This document shows, piece by piece, positions 1 to 6,448 of a DNA stretch of 8,276 nt (position 1 is the first letter of the stretch; the number at the start of each line of letters is the position of its first letter). Source of the stretch: an uncultured Spirochaetia bacterium. Lineage in GTDB: Bacteria > Spirochaetota > CALGPD01. The translations under genes were made by a program, and so were the position numbers. The notes below the pieces were generated by a model that was not told where the DNA came from, did no database searches, and was given only the letters and a program-made list of their open reading frames with translations. The stretch spans positions 1-8,276 of the forward strand of contig CALGPD010000066.1 in NCBI GenBank assembly GCA_937960625.1, written 5' to 3'.

Positions 1-1949
1 GTATTTACGATGATGAGGGAAATATCAGAGGGCATTTTGGCATCCAAAAAGATATTACTAGCGAATATAAAGCAAAAATAGAGTTGGAAAAAAGCCGCAG
101 AGAGTATAAAAACGTTGTTGAGGATCAGGTTGAATTAATAGTCCGTTTTCTTCCCGATAATACAATTACTTTTGCAAACCAGAGTTATTTAAATTATTTT
201 AACAAAACAAAAAAGGAATTAATTGGCAAAAAATTTGTACCCAATATTCCTGAAACAGAATTAAATAGAATGATTGAATTAATGGAAAACTTATCTGTAG
301 AAAAACCGTTTGATATGATAGACCATCAGGTTATTCTCAGTGACGGTAGTATTAGGTGGATAAAGTGGGTACTTAGAAAACTTTATACAGAAGACGATGA
401 ATTAATTGAATTACAGGGCGTCGGCCTTGATATTACAGAAAATAAACTGGCAGAAGAAAAGATTATTCAGCAGGAAGAGTTTTTGCATTCAATTATACAT
501 ACTTCGCTTGACGGTTTCGTGGTTATTAAAGCAGATACAACGAAAATAATAGATGTTAATTATTCATATTGCAATATGGTCGGATATTCTAAAAAAGAAT
601 TATTGAATATGTCTGTTTTTGATTTAGAAGCATCGGAAGGAAAAGATGTTACTTTAAAACATTTAGAGAAAATAATTAAAAGCGGTAAAGGAAGGTTTGA
701 ATCCAAACATAGGCATAAAAGCGGAGTAATTATAGATATTGAAGTAAGTTTAATCTATCTTGATTATAATGGAGGTATTTTCGTTGCTTTTATCAGAGAT
801 ATTACTCCCACAAATATGCTTTTAAAAGCTTTGAAAACCAGTGAAGAAAACTTTAATCAGCTTGCGGGCAGTATAAAAGATATATTCTTTTTAAGGACCG
901 AAGATGAAATTATTTTCATTAACGATGCTTATGAGGAAGTCTGGGGCGTTAATAAAGATACTTTATACGATGACCCTTCTTCGTTTATTAATACAATTCA
1001 CCAAGATGATATTGAGCGTATACGAAATATTTTTTTTAGTGAAGAATATCAAAAAACGGGAAAATTTGATGAAATTTACCGTATTGTACGTCCGGATAAT
1101 ACAACGCGTTGGGTTAGAGCAAAAACCGAACCTGTAATTGATTATTCAGGCAATATAATTAGAGTTGCAGGTGTTGTTGAGGATATTACAGATATTAAAA
1201 ATTCCGAATTGGAGAGGGAAGATTTAATCAAAAAATTACAAACAGCTAATGAAGAATTATTAGAGTTATCCAATATGAAAGACGAATTTCTCGCTATTGC
1301 CAGCCATGATTTACGATCTCCTTTCACAGCAATTTTAGGATTTTCAGAAATATTACTTGATGATTCTGAACTCGCGGAAAATCATAAGGATATAATTGAA
1401 CAGATAAATAAAAGTGTTAAGATTCAAATTAAATACGTTAACAGCATACTCGATATTATTAAAATGGAATCCGGAAATCTTAAATTAAACAGGGACGTTT
1501 TTAATATTCATTCTCTTATTCAAGAAAGTAAAAATATGCTCTATATGCTTGCAAAGAAAAAGAATATTGATATTAGAATAAATATTACAAATGATTTAAA
1601 TTTAGATATTGATTATTTAAAAATTATGCAGGTTTTTAATAATTTAATTTCCAATGCTGTTAAATACACGGGCGCAGGTGGAACAATTGATATATTCGAT
1701 GTTATTGATAATAATTTTGTAGAGATTCACGTTAAAGATACCGGGCTTGGGATTCCTGAAAATCAGCTGGCCACTGTTTTCACCCGCTATAAACAGCATC
1801 ATACTTCAGGGACTTCAGGTGAAATGGGTACCGGATTAGGCCTTGCAATCTGTAAAAATATTATTAAACTTCACGACGGAGAAATCTTTGTTCAAAGCGA
1901 AGAAGGCCGGGGCAGTGATTTTTATATTAAAATGCCTATAAATAAGTAA
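1..1949 (+). CDS. PAS-domain sensor histidine kinase, 5'-truncated by window edge
   Basis: This is the C-terminal part of a cytoplasmic sensor histidine kinase that would pass phosphate to an unseen response regulator. The reading frame is open from nt 3, and its first residues already form the end of a PAS/PAC unit (GHFGIQKDIT), so the true start lies left of the window. The TTG at 84 is only an in-frame codon. Counting from nt 84, three PAS/PAC units follow at about residues 10-125, 130-245 and 250-375, each closing with a D-I-T motif. HisKA has the H-box ASHDLRSPF with phosphoacceptor His408 (codon 1305-1307). The ATPase domain shows the N-box (NNLISNAVKYT, about 519-529), G1 (DTGLGIP, 552-558) and G2 (GTGLGLAI, 582-589). 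No membrane segment or receiver domain is visible in this part. The gene converges on the lysis cassette, ending 105 bp from it. The family is certain; the signal and partner are unknown. Confidence 0.95.
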   Translation, partial: IYDDEGNIRGHFGIQKDITSEYKAKIELEKSRREYKNVVEDQVELIVRFLPDNTITFANQSYLNYFNKTKKELIGKKFVPNIPETELNRMIELMENLSVEKPFDMIDHQVILSDGSIRWIKWVLRKLYTEDDELIELQGVGLDITENKLAEEKIIQQEEFLHSIIHTSLDGFVVIKADTTKIIDVNYSYCNMVGYSKKELLNMSVFDLEASEGKDVTLKHLEKIIKSGKGRFESKHRHKSGVIIDIEVSLIYLDYNGGIFVAFIRDITPTNMLLKALKTSEENFNQLAGSIKDIFFLRTEDEIIFINDAYEEVWGVNKDTLYDDPSSFINTIHQDDIERIRNIFFSEEYQKTGKFDEIYRIVRPDNTTRWVRAKTEPVIDYSGNIIRVAGVVEDITDIKNSELEREDLIKKLQTANEELLELSNMKDEFLAIASHDLRSPFTAILGFSEILLDDSELAENHKDIIEQINKSVKIQIKYVNSILDIIKMESGNLKLNRDVFNIHSLIQESKNMLYMLAKKKNIDIRINITNDLNLDIDYLKIMQVFNNLISNAVKYTGAGGTIDIFDVIDNNFVEIHVKDTGLGIPENQLATVFTRYKQHHTSGTSGEMGTGLGLAICKNIIKLHDGEIFVQSEEGRGSDFYIKMPINK

Positions 1950-2003
1950 ACCCGTTAGAAATGTATTTGATTAGGGGGAATGTAAATACACCTCTACCGG
2001 GTT
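1949..2003. terminator. Long imperfect hairpin between convergent genes
   Basis: The sequence can fold as AACCCG (1949-1954) with CGGGTT (1998-2003), then TAG with CTA across one mismatch, a 3x3 internal loop, and TGTATTT (1962-1968) with AAATACA (1984-1990). The apical loop contains a GGGGG run. It begins on the last base of the kinase stop codon and lies 51 bp beyond the o-spanin stop. A shared bidirectional terminator is the simplest reading, but neither strand has a good T-tract after the stem, so a structured RNA or a small repeat element remains possible. Confidence 0.45.
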
Positions 2004-2054
2004 ATTAAAATTATCGGCAATAAAAGTATCGTAAAAATATTAAATACCTTAACT

Positions 2055-2339
2055 TTAATCTTTATTATTGTTAATAATTATCTGTCTTAATTCTTTTATA
2101 TATCCGTTTCTTATTATCTCCCTTTCCAATAAAGCACGCGGGTTTTCAATTACAGTATGATTTCCAACCTGTTTGAACTTAATCTCCGGGGAGATCGGTC
2201 TTTGCGGCAGTGGAAGTTTTATTCTTTTCGTTATTGTTACTGTCTTTGTGCAGCATGTTAAACTCGTTGTTAAGATTACGCAGAATAGCAGAGTTATTAA
2301 GCGTTCTTGTATTTTTGATTTTTTTACGTGTTTGCTCAT
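2055..2339 (-). CDS. Rz1-like outer-membrane lipoprotein spanin (o-spanin)
   Basis: This 94-residue protein is the predicted outer-membrane subunit of a spanin complex, which fuses inner and outer membranes in the last step of phage lysis. It has a basic N-terminus, a hydrophobic segment (about 14-28) and a lipobox-like LTCC, so lipidation would fall on Cys30 (or Cys29). A Cys at the -1 position is unusual. The mature part starts with a proline-rich stretch (LPLPQRPISPE), typical of Rz1 proteins, and ends in a charged helical region. The start codon lies inside the i-spanin gene in another frame, and the gene runs 124 bp past the i-spanin stop, giving an 'overlapped' spanin architecture. An AAGGA Shine-Dalgarno site precedes it. 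The sequence is divergent; the call rests on lipobox, proline content and gene position. Confidence 0.8.
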   Translation of the reverse strand: MSKHVKKSKIQERLITLLFCVILTTSLTCCTKTVTITKRIKLPLPQRPISPEIKFKQVGNHTVIENPRALLEREIIRNGYIKELRQIIINNNKD

Positions 2340-2520
2340 GAATTTTTTTCCTTACGTTTTTTATATGATTTTTTATTTTATTATTTTTGTTAATTTGAAC
2401 GAGTTTGTTCTCCAACATGGTTTTTTCTTCCTTAACCACTTTTAAATTAGCTTTTAAAATAAATAGATAAGCGGTTATGATACTCAAAAGGCAAATAAGC
2501 CCGGTTATTATCCATTTCAT
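2179..2520 (-). CDS. Rz-like inner-membrane spanin (i-spanin)
   Basis: This 113-residue protein has one N-terminal membrane segment (about residues 4-22, N-in) followed by a long charged, mostly helical periplasmic part rich in Lys, Asn and Glu, likely coiled-coil from about 25 to 70. That is the plan of phage Rz proteins, which anchor in the inner membrane and bind the Rz1 lipoprotein across the periplasm. It starts one base after the holin stop codon, and an AAGGA site at 2529-2533 (8-nt spacing) lies within the end of the holin gene, so translation is probably coupled. The last 161 bp also encode the start of the o-spanin in another frame. It is shorter than lambda Rz (about 150 residues). 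The identification relies on topology and nesting rather than residue identity. Confidence 0.8.
   Translation of the reverse strand: MKWIITGLICLLSIITAYLFILKANLKVVKEEKTMLENKLVQINKNNKIKNHIKNVRKKIHEQTRKKIKNTRTLNNSAILRNLNNEFNMLHKDSNNNEKNKTSTAAKTDLPGD
2349..2353 (-). promoter_or_regulatory. Internal Shine-Dalgarno site for the o-spanin
   Basis: AAGGA on the minus strand sits 9 nt before the o-spanin ATG (2337-2339), inside the i-spanin coding sequence. It supports independent initiation of the overlapping gene and fixes its start. Confidence 0.6.
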
Positions 2521-2521
2521 G

Positions 2522-2806
2522 TTATATTTCCTTTTTCGGGTGAATAGTTGTATTTGACGAACCTATTGTTACTTTATGGCCTTTGGATAAAAATGATGGA
2601 AGATGTTCCCACGGCAGCTGCGATAATAGTTTTTCTTTTTTGCCTTTGTAAATAACTCCCTGATACATAACTAAAACAAGACAGGCAAGTATTAATGGGA
2701 TAACAACGGCTTTCCAGTCGGCTTTTTTTATCACAGCGAAAATAGTGACAGTAAAACTAACCATAATAAACAATATTATAAGAGTGTTGCAGATTCTTTT
2801 AGACAT
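2522..2806 (-). CDS. Two-TM holin-like protein
   Basis: This 94-residue small membrane protein has two hydrophobic segments (about 7-25 and 33-50) joined by a short basic turn (KKADWK), and a polar, basic C-terminal tail ending KKEI. This matches class II holins, which open the inner membrane at a set time so that a cytoplasmic endolysin can reach the peptidoglycan. Its start overlaps the endolysin gene by 8 bp, and an AAGGAG site (2813-2818, 6-nt spacing) lies in the endolysin gene end. It is followed after one base by the i-spanin. I recognise no specific holin family; the assignment comes from size, topology and position between an endolysin and a spanin pair. Confidence 0.72.
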   Translation of the reverse strand: MSKRICNTLIILFIMVSFTVTIFAVIKKADWKAVVIPLILACLVLVMYQGVIYKGKKEKLLSQLPWEHLPSFLSKGHKVTIGSSNTTIHPKKEI

Positions 2807-3329
2807 TAACTGCTCCTTTATTTTTATTTAGTAAAATAGAATGTCCGTTTTCTTGAGTTAGATTTTTATAAAAAATTTTTGGGTCTAATAATCCATTTGA
2901 ATTAAAACATTGCGAAATTTTATTTGGAGGGTTTTTTATAACACTAAAATGCAGGTGCAGGTTATTATCAGGAAAATCGCCTAAACGCGCGAGTAGCTGC
3001 CCTGCTTCAACCGTTTGATTTTTCTTTACATATATTCTGCCCAACCTACAGTATAGAAATCTGACCCGTTGCTTGTTAATAATTGTATCAAGAGCGACGC
3101 ATAACCCGCCGATGTTTGTATTTCCTGCATATACTATTTTTCCGTTACTTACAGCGAGTATTTTCGTAACCATTCGCTTTGCGTTTTGTACGCTCTTTGT
3201 TCTTTTATCCATATTGTTTTTATAAAATGAATCGTGCGGAATAATATCAATTCCCGGATGATTCCCCTGATTTAATTTACCTGAAAAATCTTTAATGATT
3301 AACGGTGTTTTGTTTATTGGTAAATGCAT
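2799..3329 (-). CDS. M23-family (LytM-like) peptidase, probable endolysin
   Basis: This 176-residue protein is a single-domain M23 metallopeptidase, a family that cuts peptide cross-links in peptidoglycan. The zinc-ligand motif HPGID is visible (His24, Asp28), as is the HLHF motif (His125, His127), with the usual beta-rich core between them (NGKIVYAG, about 62-69; VEAGQLLARLGD, about 107-118). The family's Y-x-H-L motif appears here as YCRL (93-96), so the usually conserved second active-site His is Arg95. There is no signal peptide or wall-binding domain, consistent with release through a holin. The start is supported by AAAGGGA at 3336-3342 (6-nt spacing). It is the first gene of the cassette. 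The fold call is confident; whether it is fully active is uncertain. Confidence 0.88.
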   Translation of the reverse strand: MHLPINKTPLIIKDFSGKLNQGNHPGIDIIPHDSFYKNNMDKRTKSVQNAKRMVTKILAVSNGKIVYAGNTNIGGLCVALDTIINKQRVRFLYCRLGRIYVKKNQTVEAGQLLARLGDFPDNNLHLHFSVIKNPPNKISQCFNSNGLLDPKIFYKNLTQENGHSILLNKNKGAVNV

Positions 3330-3351
3330 ATCTATTCCCTTTGCGTTAAAA

Positions 3352-3376
3352 TATATACTTATGAGTATATAATACT
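3352..3376. promoter_or_regulatory. AGTAT/ATACT operator candidate at lysis promoter
   Basis: A perfect 8-bp inverted repeat, TATATACT-TATG-AGTATATA (3352-3371), overlaps a second dyad, AGTAT-ATA-ATACT (3364-3376). A further AGTAT lies at 3396-3400, beside the -35. The dyads cover the predicted -10 and transcription start of the lysis cassette, where a repressor would block transcription. No cognate regulator can be assigned. Confidence 0.5.
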
Positions 3377-3396
3377 TAATATTTAAGGTTGTTCAA
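3369..3396 (-). promoter_or_regulatory. Predicted promoter of the lysis cassette
   Basis: On the minus strand, TTGAAC (3391-3396), a 16-bp spacer and TATTAT (3369-3374) form a sigma70-like promoter. Transcription would begin near 3362, leaving a leader of about 30 nt before the endolysin ATG at 3329. It faces only the four lysis genes. Confidence 0.5.
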
Positions 3397-3515
3397 GTAT
3401 ATTCTTACGTTCAAATTTATTTTTTTGCTTTTAAGTAATGGTGTTTTTATGTCTGTATTAAGTTGTGTTTTGGTTTTAAAGTCCGAATAATTATAATATT
3501 AACTTTCAATAATTT

Positions 3516-3546
3516 TTGCACTTTGTTTTATGGTATAACGTATAAT
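3516..3546 (+). promoter_or_regulatory. Possible MerR-type promoter with 19-bp spacer
   Basis: In the otherwise empty 3380-3628 region, TTGCAC (3516-3521) and TATAAT (3541-3546) are separated by 19 bp. An imperfect dyad, GTTTTA-TGG-TATAAC (3525-3539), is nearly centred in that spacer. This is the layout of promoters activated by MerR-family proteins, and one such gene ends 160 bp away. No convincing gene follows on the plus strand, so this is tentative. I see nothing else in 3380-3628. Confidence 0.25.
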
Positions 3547-3625
3547 TTTTAATCGTAAAAATAAGGACAGAACCTTAATATAGTAATTTTATTTTGAAAT
3601 AAATATAATGAAAACAATGTTGATA

Positions 3626-3660
3626 AATAAAAAACTCCGGCTTAATATAAACCGGAGTTT
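3626..3660 (-). terminator. Rho-independent terminator of the MerR gene
   Basis: A 9-bp perfect stem (AAACTCCGG at 3632-3640, CCGGAGTTT at 3652-3660) with an 11-nt loop is followed, on the minus strand, by a T-rich tail. It lies 48 bp beyond the MerR stop codon and separates that gene from the lysis cassette promoter. Confidence 0.8.
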
Positions 3661-3671
3661 GAAAATTGTTG

Positions 3672-3697
3672 TCAATTTACGGGGTTAAGTAAATTGA
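3672..3697. repeat. Perfect 9-bp inverted repeat downstream of merR
   Basis: TCAATTTAC and GTAAATTGA are separated by the 8-nt loop GGGGTTAA, between the MerR stop codon and its terminator. No T-tract follows on either strand, so it may be a processing or stabilising hairpin or a protein site. Confidence 0.4.
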
Positions 3698-3707
3698 AAA
3701 TATATGA

Positions 3708-4535
3708 TTATTCTATCAAAACCTGTAATTCACAAATAAAATCTTTTTCAGTTGTTGTTTTAAAATCATTAACGTGTAAAATATTAATTGCTAATCCTGT
3801 TTCTTTACAATTTTTAAATTTAAGCCAGTCTTGAATTTCGTAGTAATTTTTCCACAGCTGCATGAGGCCGCCTTTATAAATAGTGCTTGCATAATATCCT
3901 GAAGGTATTTTTTTTATAAAATCCGCGTTATCGAAGTTATCTGAAATAATAATTTTACTTAAATCAACGTTTAAACTTTTTGCCTCTTTTTTGCTCTTGA
4001 AGAGCATTAACGGTGTCCATAATGCCAAAATATTATTTTCTTGAATCATTTTTTCAAGTTTATTGTGAGTAATGACATTAATTGTTTTATCATAAGAAAT
4101 TTTATCTTCTATATATATTATTTTTCTCTCAGGAAGATTTTTAACAATAATTTTTTCTTCAGCTTTTAATTTTGCTTTTTCCATAGCTCCGAAGATGCCT
4201 TCAAAATCTGTTAAAGTATTAGTAATGCTGATTTTAATTTTTTGCAGCCGGGCTATTTCTTCTTGTATTGAATTCAATTTTAGATTATAAACTTCTTTAT
4301 ATGTAGAATATGATTGATTATTCATGATTTTTCTAATTTCATCCAACCCAAAATTTAACTTTCTCAAGTGAGATATTAAATCAATTTGATAAATTTGAAA
4401 TTGAGAATAATATCTTCTACCTGAAGTCTCATCAACAAAATTAGGTTCAATTAAACCAATTTTATGATAATTTCTCAGCCGATGAATTGAAATATCACAT
4501 ATTTTTGAAATTTTTCCAATACTTAATAGTTCCAT
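3708..4535 (-). CDS. MerR-family transcriptional regulator with GyrI-like effector domain
   Basis: This 275-residue protein is a one-component regulator of the BmrR type. The N-terminal winged-helix domain (about 1-72) starts with the classical IGKISKICDISIHRLRNYHK pattern, followed by GRRYYS and the second helix pair ending near IRKIMN. A coiled-coil dimerisation helix spans about 78-125. The C-terminal part (about 130-275) matches the GyrI-like/AraC effector-binding fold in length and in ending on a strand (ICELQVLIE). Such proteins bind small hydrophobic or cationic ligands and untwist promoters with long spacers, often activating efflux genes. No transporter is adjacent, and the gene is separated from the lysis cassette by a terminator, so its target is unknown. 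A GGGA-type ribosome site precedes the ATG. Confidence 0.9.
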   Translation of the reverse strand: MELLSIGKISKICDISIHRLRNYHKIGLIEPNFVDETSGRRYYSQFQIYQIDLISHLRKLNFGLDEIRKIMNNQSYSTYKEVYNLKLNSIQEEIARLQKIKISITNTLTDFEGIFGAMEKAKLKAEEKIIVKNLPERKIIYIEDKISYDKTINVITHNKLEKMIQENNILALWTPLMLFKSKKEAKSLNVDLSKIIISDNFDNADFIKKIPSGYYASTIYKGGLMQLWKNYYEIQDWLKFKNCKETGLAINILHVNDFKTTTEKDFICELQVLIE

Positions 4536-4551
4536 GTTTTCCCAAAATTGA

Positions 4552-4565
4552 TTTGAAATTTCAAA
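4552..4565. promoter_or_regulatory. 14-bp perfect palindrome upstream of merR
   Basis: TTTGAAA-TTTCAAA lies 17 bp before the MerR ATG, in its leader or promoter-proximal DNA. MerR-family proteins commonly bind dyads near their own gene, so an autoregulatory site is possible. In DNA this AT-rich the palindrome could also be chance. Confidence 0.3.
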
Positions 4566-4629
4566 ATAATAATCAATATAAAAAGCCGAATTTAATTATT
4601 AGTTAAATATTTTATAAAAGTATAATTTT

Positions 4630-4675
4630 GTTAAGAATTTTTAACCTTTCATTAAAGTTTAATAGGTAGTATAAT
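4630..4675 (+). promoter_or_regulatory. Pho-box-like repeat array and TATAAT with no gene behind it
   Basis: Three TTAA-core units, GTTAAGAA (4630), TTTAACCT (4640) and ATTAAAGT (4651), are spaced 10 and 11 bp apart. The last ends 11 bp before TATAAT (4670-4675). PhoB/PhoP/SphR-type activators use this arrangement, with the last repeat replacing the -35. An AGGAG follows at 4679-4683 but no ATG, GTG or TTG is near it, and the transcript would run antisense into the 3' end of the AlkD gene. It may drive a small RNA, serve the opposite merR gene, or be a relic. I see no other feature in 4566-4784. Confidence 0.35.
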
Positions 4676-4784
4676 GCTAGGAGCAAATCTTTTTTAAAAA
4701 AAATACTTTTCTTGAGAATTTTCAGTAAAATACAGTTAAATGTAATGAAAAATTATAAAAATAAAAGATACAATAGCAGTACTG

Positions 4785-5471
4785 TTACTTATTTTTAATT
4801 CTGCTGATTATTTTTTCATCTGTCAATTCTTTTAGCGAGTCTTTGGCAATCCATATACTAGTTTTATTATCTGTTTTCAATATTTCTTCGCAAAGTTCAA
4901 TACATTTCAACCTTAATTCATTATTCCTTTTTCCTATTCCTCTTATTGCCCAGTTCACTGCTTTTTTTACAAAATTACGCTCGTCCTTACAATGCTTTAA
5001 TATTACAGGAAAGAAATCTAAGAATGTTTGATTAGCTGCTTTTTTACTGCTTCCTGCGAGTCGGGCAAATATAACAAAACCGGTTCTTTTAATGAATTCC
5101 GCTTCCTGTTCACAATACCCGTAAGCTTTTTTGATAGAATCATTTAGAGCAATTTTTTCAAATAAATTCATTACACATTGGTCGGTAATTTCCCAATTAT
5201 CAAAACACTTAACCCATGAATCCATAAGCTCTGAATCACAATCTTCCGGCGGATAAATCATTGATGCTAACATTCTTGTTTCAAGATAACCATATTCCCA
5301 TAACTTTAAGCCCAATTCTTTATTTTTTCCGCATTTTTTTGCTATTTGCCTAAGTACAGAAACTTTAATTCCATAGATTTTTTCACTCGTTATAGCGACT
5401 CTTTCTTTACCCTTTATTATTGCCTTGTCGGATTGTTGTTCTAAAATGGATATTATTTCATTAAAGGTCAT
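4785..5471 (-). CDS. AlkD-family DNA alkylation repair protein (DNA glycosylase)
   Basis: This 228-residue protein belongs to the AlkD family, all-helical HEAT-like-repeat enzymes that excise bulky or cationic N3- and N7-alkylated purines without flipping the base. The length is normal for the family. Motifs match the known active-site cluster: FDNWEITDQ (Trp93, Asp97), FIKRTGFVIFARL (Arg129) and KKAVNWAIRGIGKRN (Trp174). I place these opposite the Trp/Asp/Arg/Trp set of Bacillus cereus AlkD from memory of the family. The ATG is preceded by AGGA at about 8 nt. The gene is divergent from the cytosine methyltransferase across 107 bp and has no clear terminator of its own, so some readthrough into merR is possible. 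Activity depends on an alignment I could not run. Confidence 0.93.
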   Translation of the reverse strand: MTFNEIISILEQQSDKAIIKGKERVAITSEKIYGIKVSVLRQIAKKCGKNKELGLKLWEYGYLETRMLASMIYPPEDCDSELMDSWVKCFDNWEITDQCVMNLFEKIALNDSIKKAYGYCEQEAEFIKRTGFVIFARLAGSSKKAANQTFLDFFPVILKHCKDERNFVKKAVNWAIRGIGKRNNELRLKCIELCEEILKTDNKTSIWIAKDSLKELTDEKIISRIKNK

Positions 5472-5578
5472 AATGGAATCCTAAATAAATACTATCGAGA
5501 TGAATTAAATATATTAGTAATTTTGTTAAATGTCATATTAAAAGAACGTTTTATAAGTATTTTTCGTCCTTATATAAT
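5472..5578. promoter_or_regulatory. Divergent promoter region, AlkD / methyltransferase
   Basis: This 107-bp AT-rich spacer must carry both start signals. For the plus strand, ATGTCA (5530-5535), a 16-bp spacer and TATAAG (5552-5557) is the best pair I find, giving a very short leader and no Shine-Dalgarno before the methyltransferase GTG. I can assign no clear minus-strand promoter. Confidence 0.3.
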
Positions 5579-6448
5579 GTGAAATTATTACGCATCGCTG
5601 ATATATGTTGTGGTATTGGAGGAATGAGGCTTGCCGCAAATATTGCCGGTCAAACATGTAATATTAAAATCGATTGCGTTTTTTCATGTGATAAAGATAA
5701 ATTTGCGAGAAAAACATATTTTGAAAATTTTAATGAATACCCAAAAGGAGATTTATTAAAAATTGATTCAAATGCAATACCTAATCACGATTTATTATTG
5801 TCAGGATTCCCTTGCCAGCCGTTTTCGTGCGCAGGGAAAAAATTAGGTTTAAAAGATGATAGAACTGATGTATTCCGCGTTATTGTTAACGTGTTAAAAC
5901 TAAAAGCTCCGGCATTTTTTCTGTTGGAAAACGTTGCAGGGTTAAAGGGTTTTAACAAAGGAAATGACTTTGAATATATCTTGAAAAACTTACGAGAGGC
6001 TGATTATGAGTGCAGATATAAAATCATTAATTCTATCAATTACATCCCGCAAAATAGAAAGCGAATATACATTGCGGGAGTTCATAAATCTATATCCGGA
6101 TACAAAAAAATTACCGGTAAAATATTTAATAAAAAACCCGGAAAAAATATTATACATGGATTTGATCAAACTTTTTACAAACAAGAGAGAAAATTTCACT
6201 TCAAAAAGTATGAAAATTATTGTTACACGTTAACCGCTTCAATGGTAAATTCGGGGACAGTGCCAATTATAAAGCAGGGAAATTTATATCGGAAATTAAC
6301 TCCAAAGGAATGCGCGGTAAATTTTATGGGGTTTCCAAGAGATTATATTTTTCCCGTTAGCGATACACAATCTTACCGTCAGATAGGTAATAGTATAGTA
6401 ATACCTGTGGTTGAAGATATAATAAAAAATATGATTAATAAGTTTTAG
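5579..6448 (+). CDS. DNA (cytosine-5-)-methyltransferase
   Basis: This 289-residue protein transfers a methyl group from S-adenosylmethionine to cytosine C5 in a specific DNA site. The family motifs appear in order: motif I DICCGIGG (8-15, with Cys where Phe is usual), motif IV GFPCQPFS (catalytic Cys79), motif VI LLENVAGL (115-122), motif VIII IPQNRKRIYIAGV (156-168), motif IX LTPKECAVNFMGFP (240-253) and motif X QIGNSIVIPVV (268-278). The target-recognition region (about 170-235) is short, which fits the small overall size and makes the site impossible to read. The GTG start is chosen because motif I begins eight residues in; no Shine-Dalgarno is visible. No intact restriction endonuclease is adjacent, so it may be an orphan or the survivor of a restriction-modification pair. 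Confidence 0.95.
   Translation: MKLLRIADICCGIGGMRLAANIAGQTCNIKIDCVFSCDKDKFARKTYFENFNEYPKGDLLKIDSNAIPNHDLLLSGFPCQPFSCAGKKLGLKDDRTDVFRVIVNVLKLKAPAFFLLENVAGLKGFNKGNDFEYILKNLREADYECRYKIINSINYIPQNRKRIYIAGVHKSISGYKKITGKIFNKKPGKNIIHGFDQTFYKQERKFHFKKYENYCYTLTASMVNSGTVPIIKQGNLYRKLTPKECAVNFMGFPRDYIFPVSDTQSYRQIGNSIVIPVVEDIIKNMINKF

Noticed and set aside
84..86. TTG at 84 as the start of the histidine kinase
   Set aside because: The frame is open to the left edge and encodes the end of another PAS/PAC unit, so the gene begins outside the window.
904..1327. Small open frames on both strands inside the histidine kinase
   Set aside because: They lie within conserved PAS and HisKA coding sequence and have no independent signals.
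2173..2445. Plus-strand 90-residue hydrophobic open frame across the spanin genes
   Set aside because: It is the complement of the two spanin genes, whose starts and ribosome sites are well supported; its hydrophobicity comes from T-rich antisense sequence.
3608..3686. Plus-strand 26-codon frame starting at ATG 3608
   Set aside because: It runs straight through the MerR terminator hairpin and has no ribosome site.
2055..4535. MerR protein as the direct regulator and operon partner of the lysis genes
   Set aside because: A strong terminator at 3626-3660 separates them, and the lysis promoter has a 16-bp spacer rather than the 19-20 bp typical of MerR targets.
4758..4785. CAGTACTG palindrome after the AlkD gene as a terminator
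   Set aside because: The stem is interrupted after 8 bp with no loop space and no T-tract directly follows on the minus strand.
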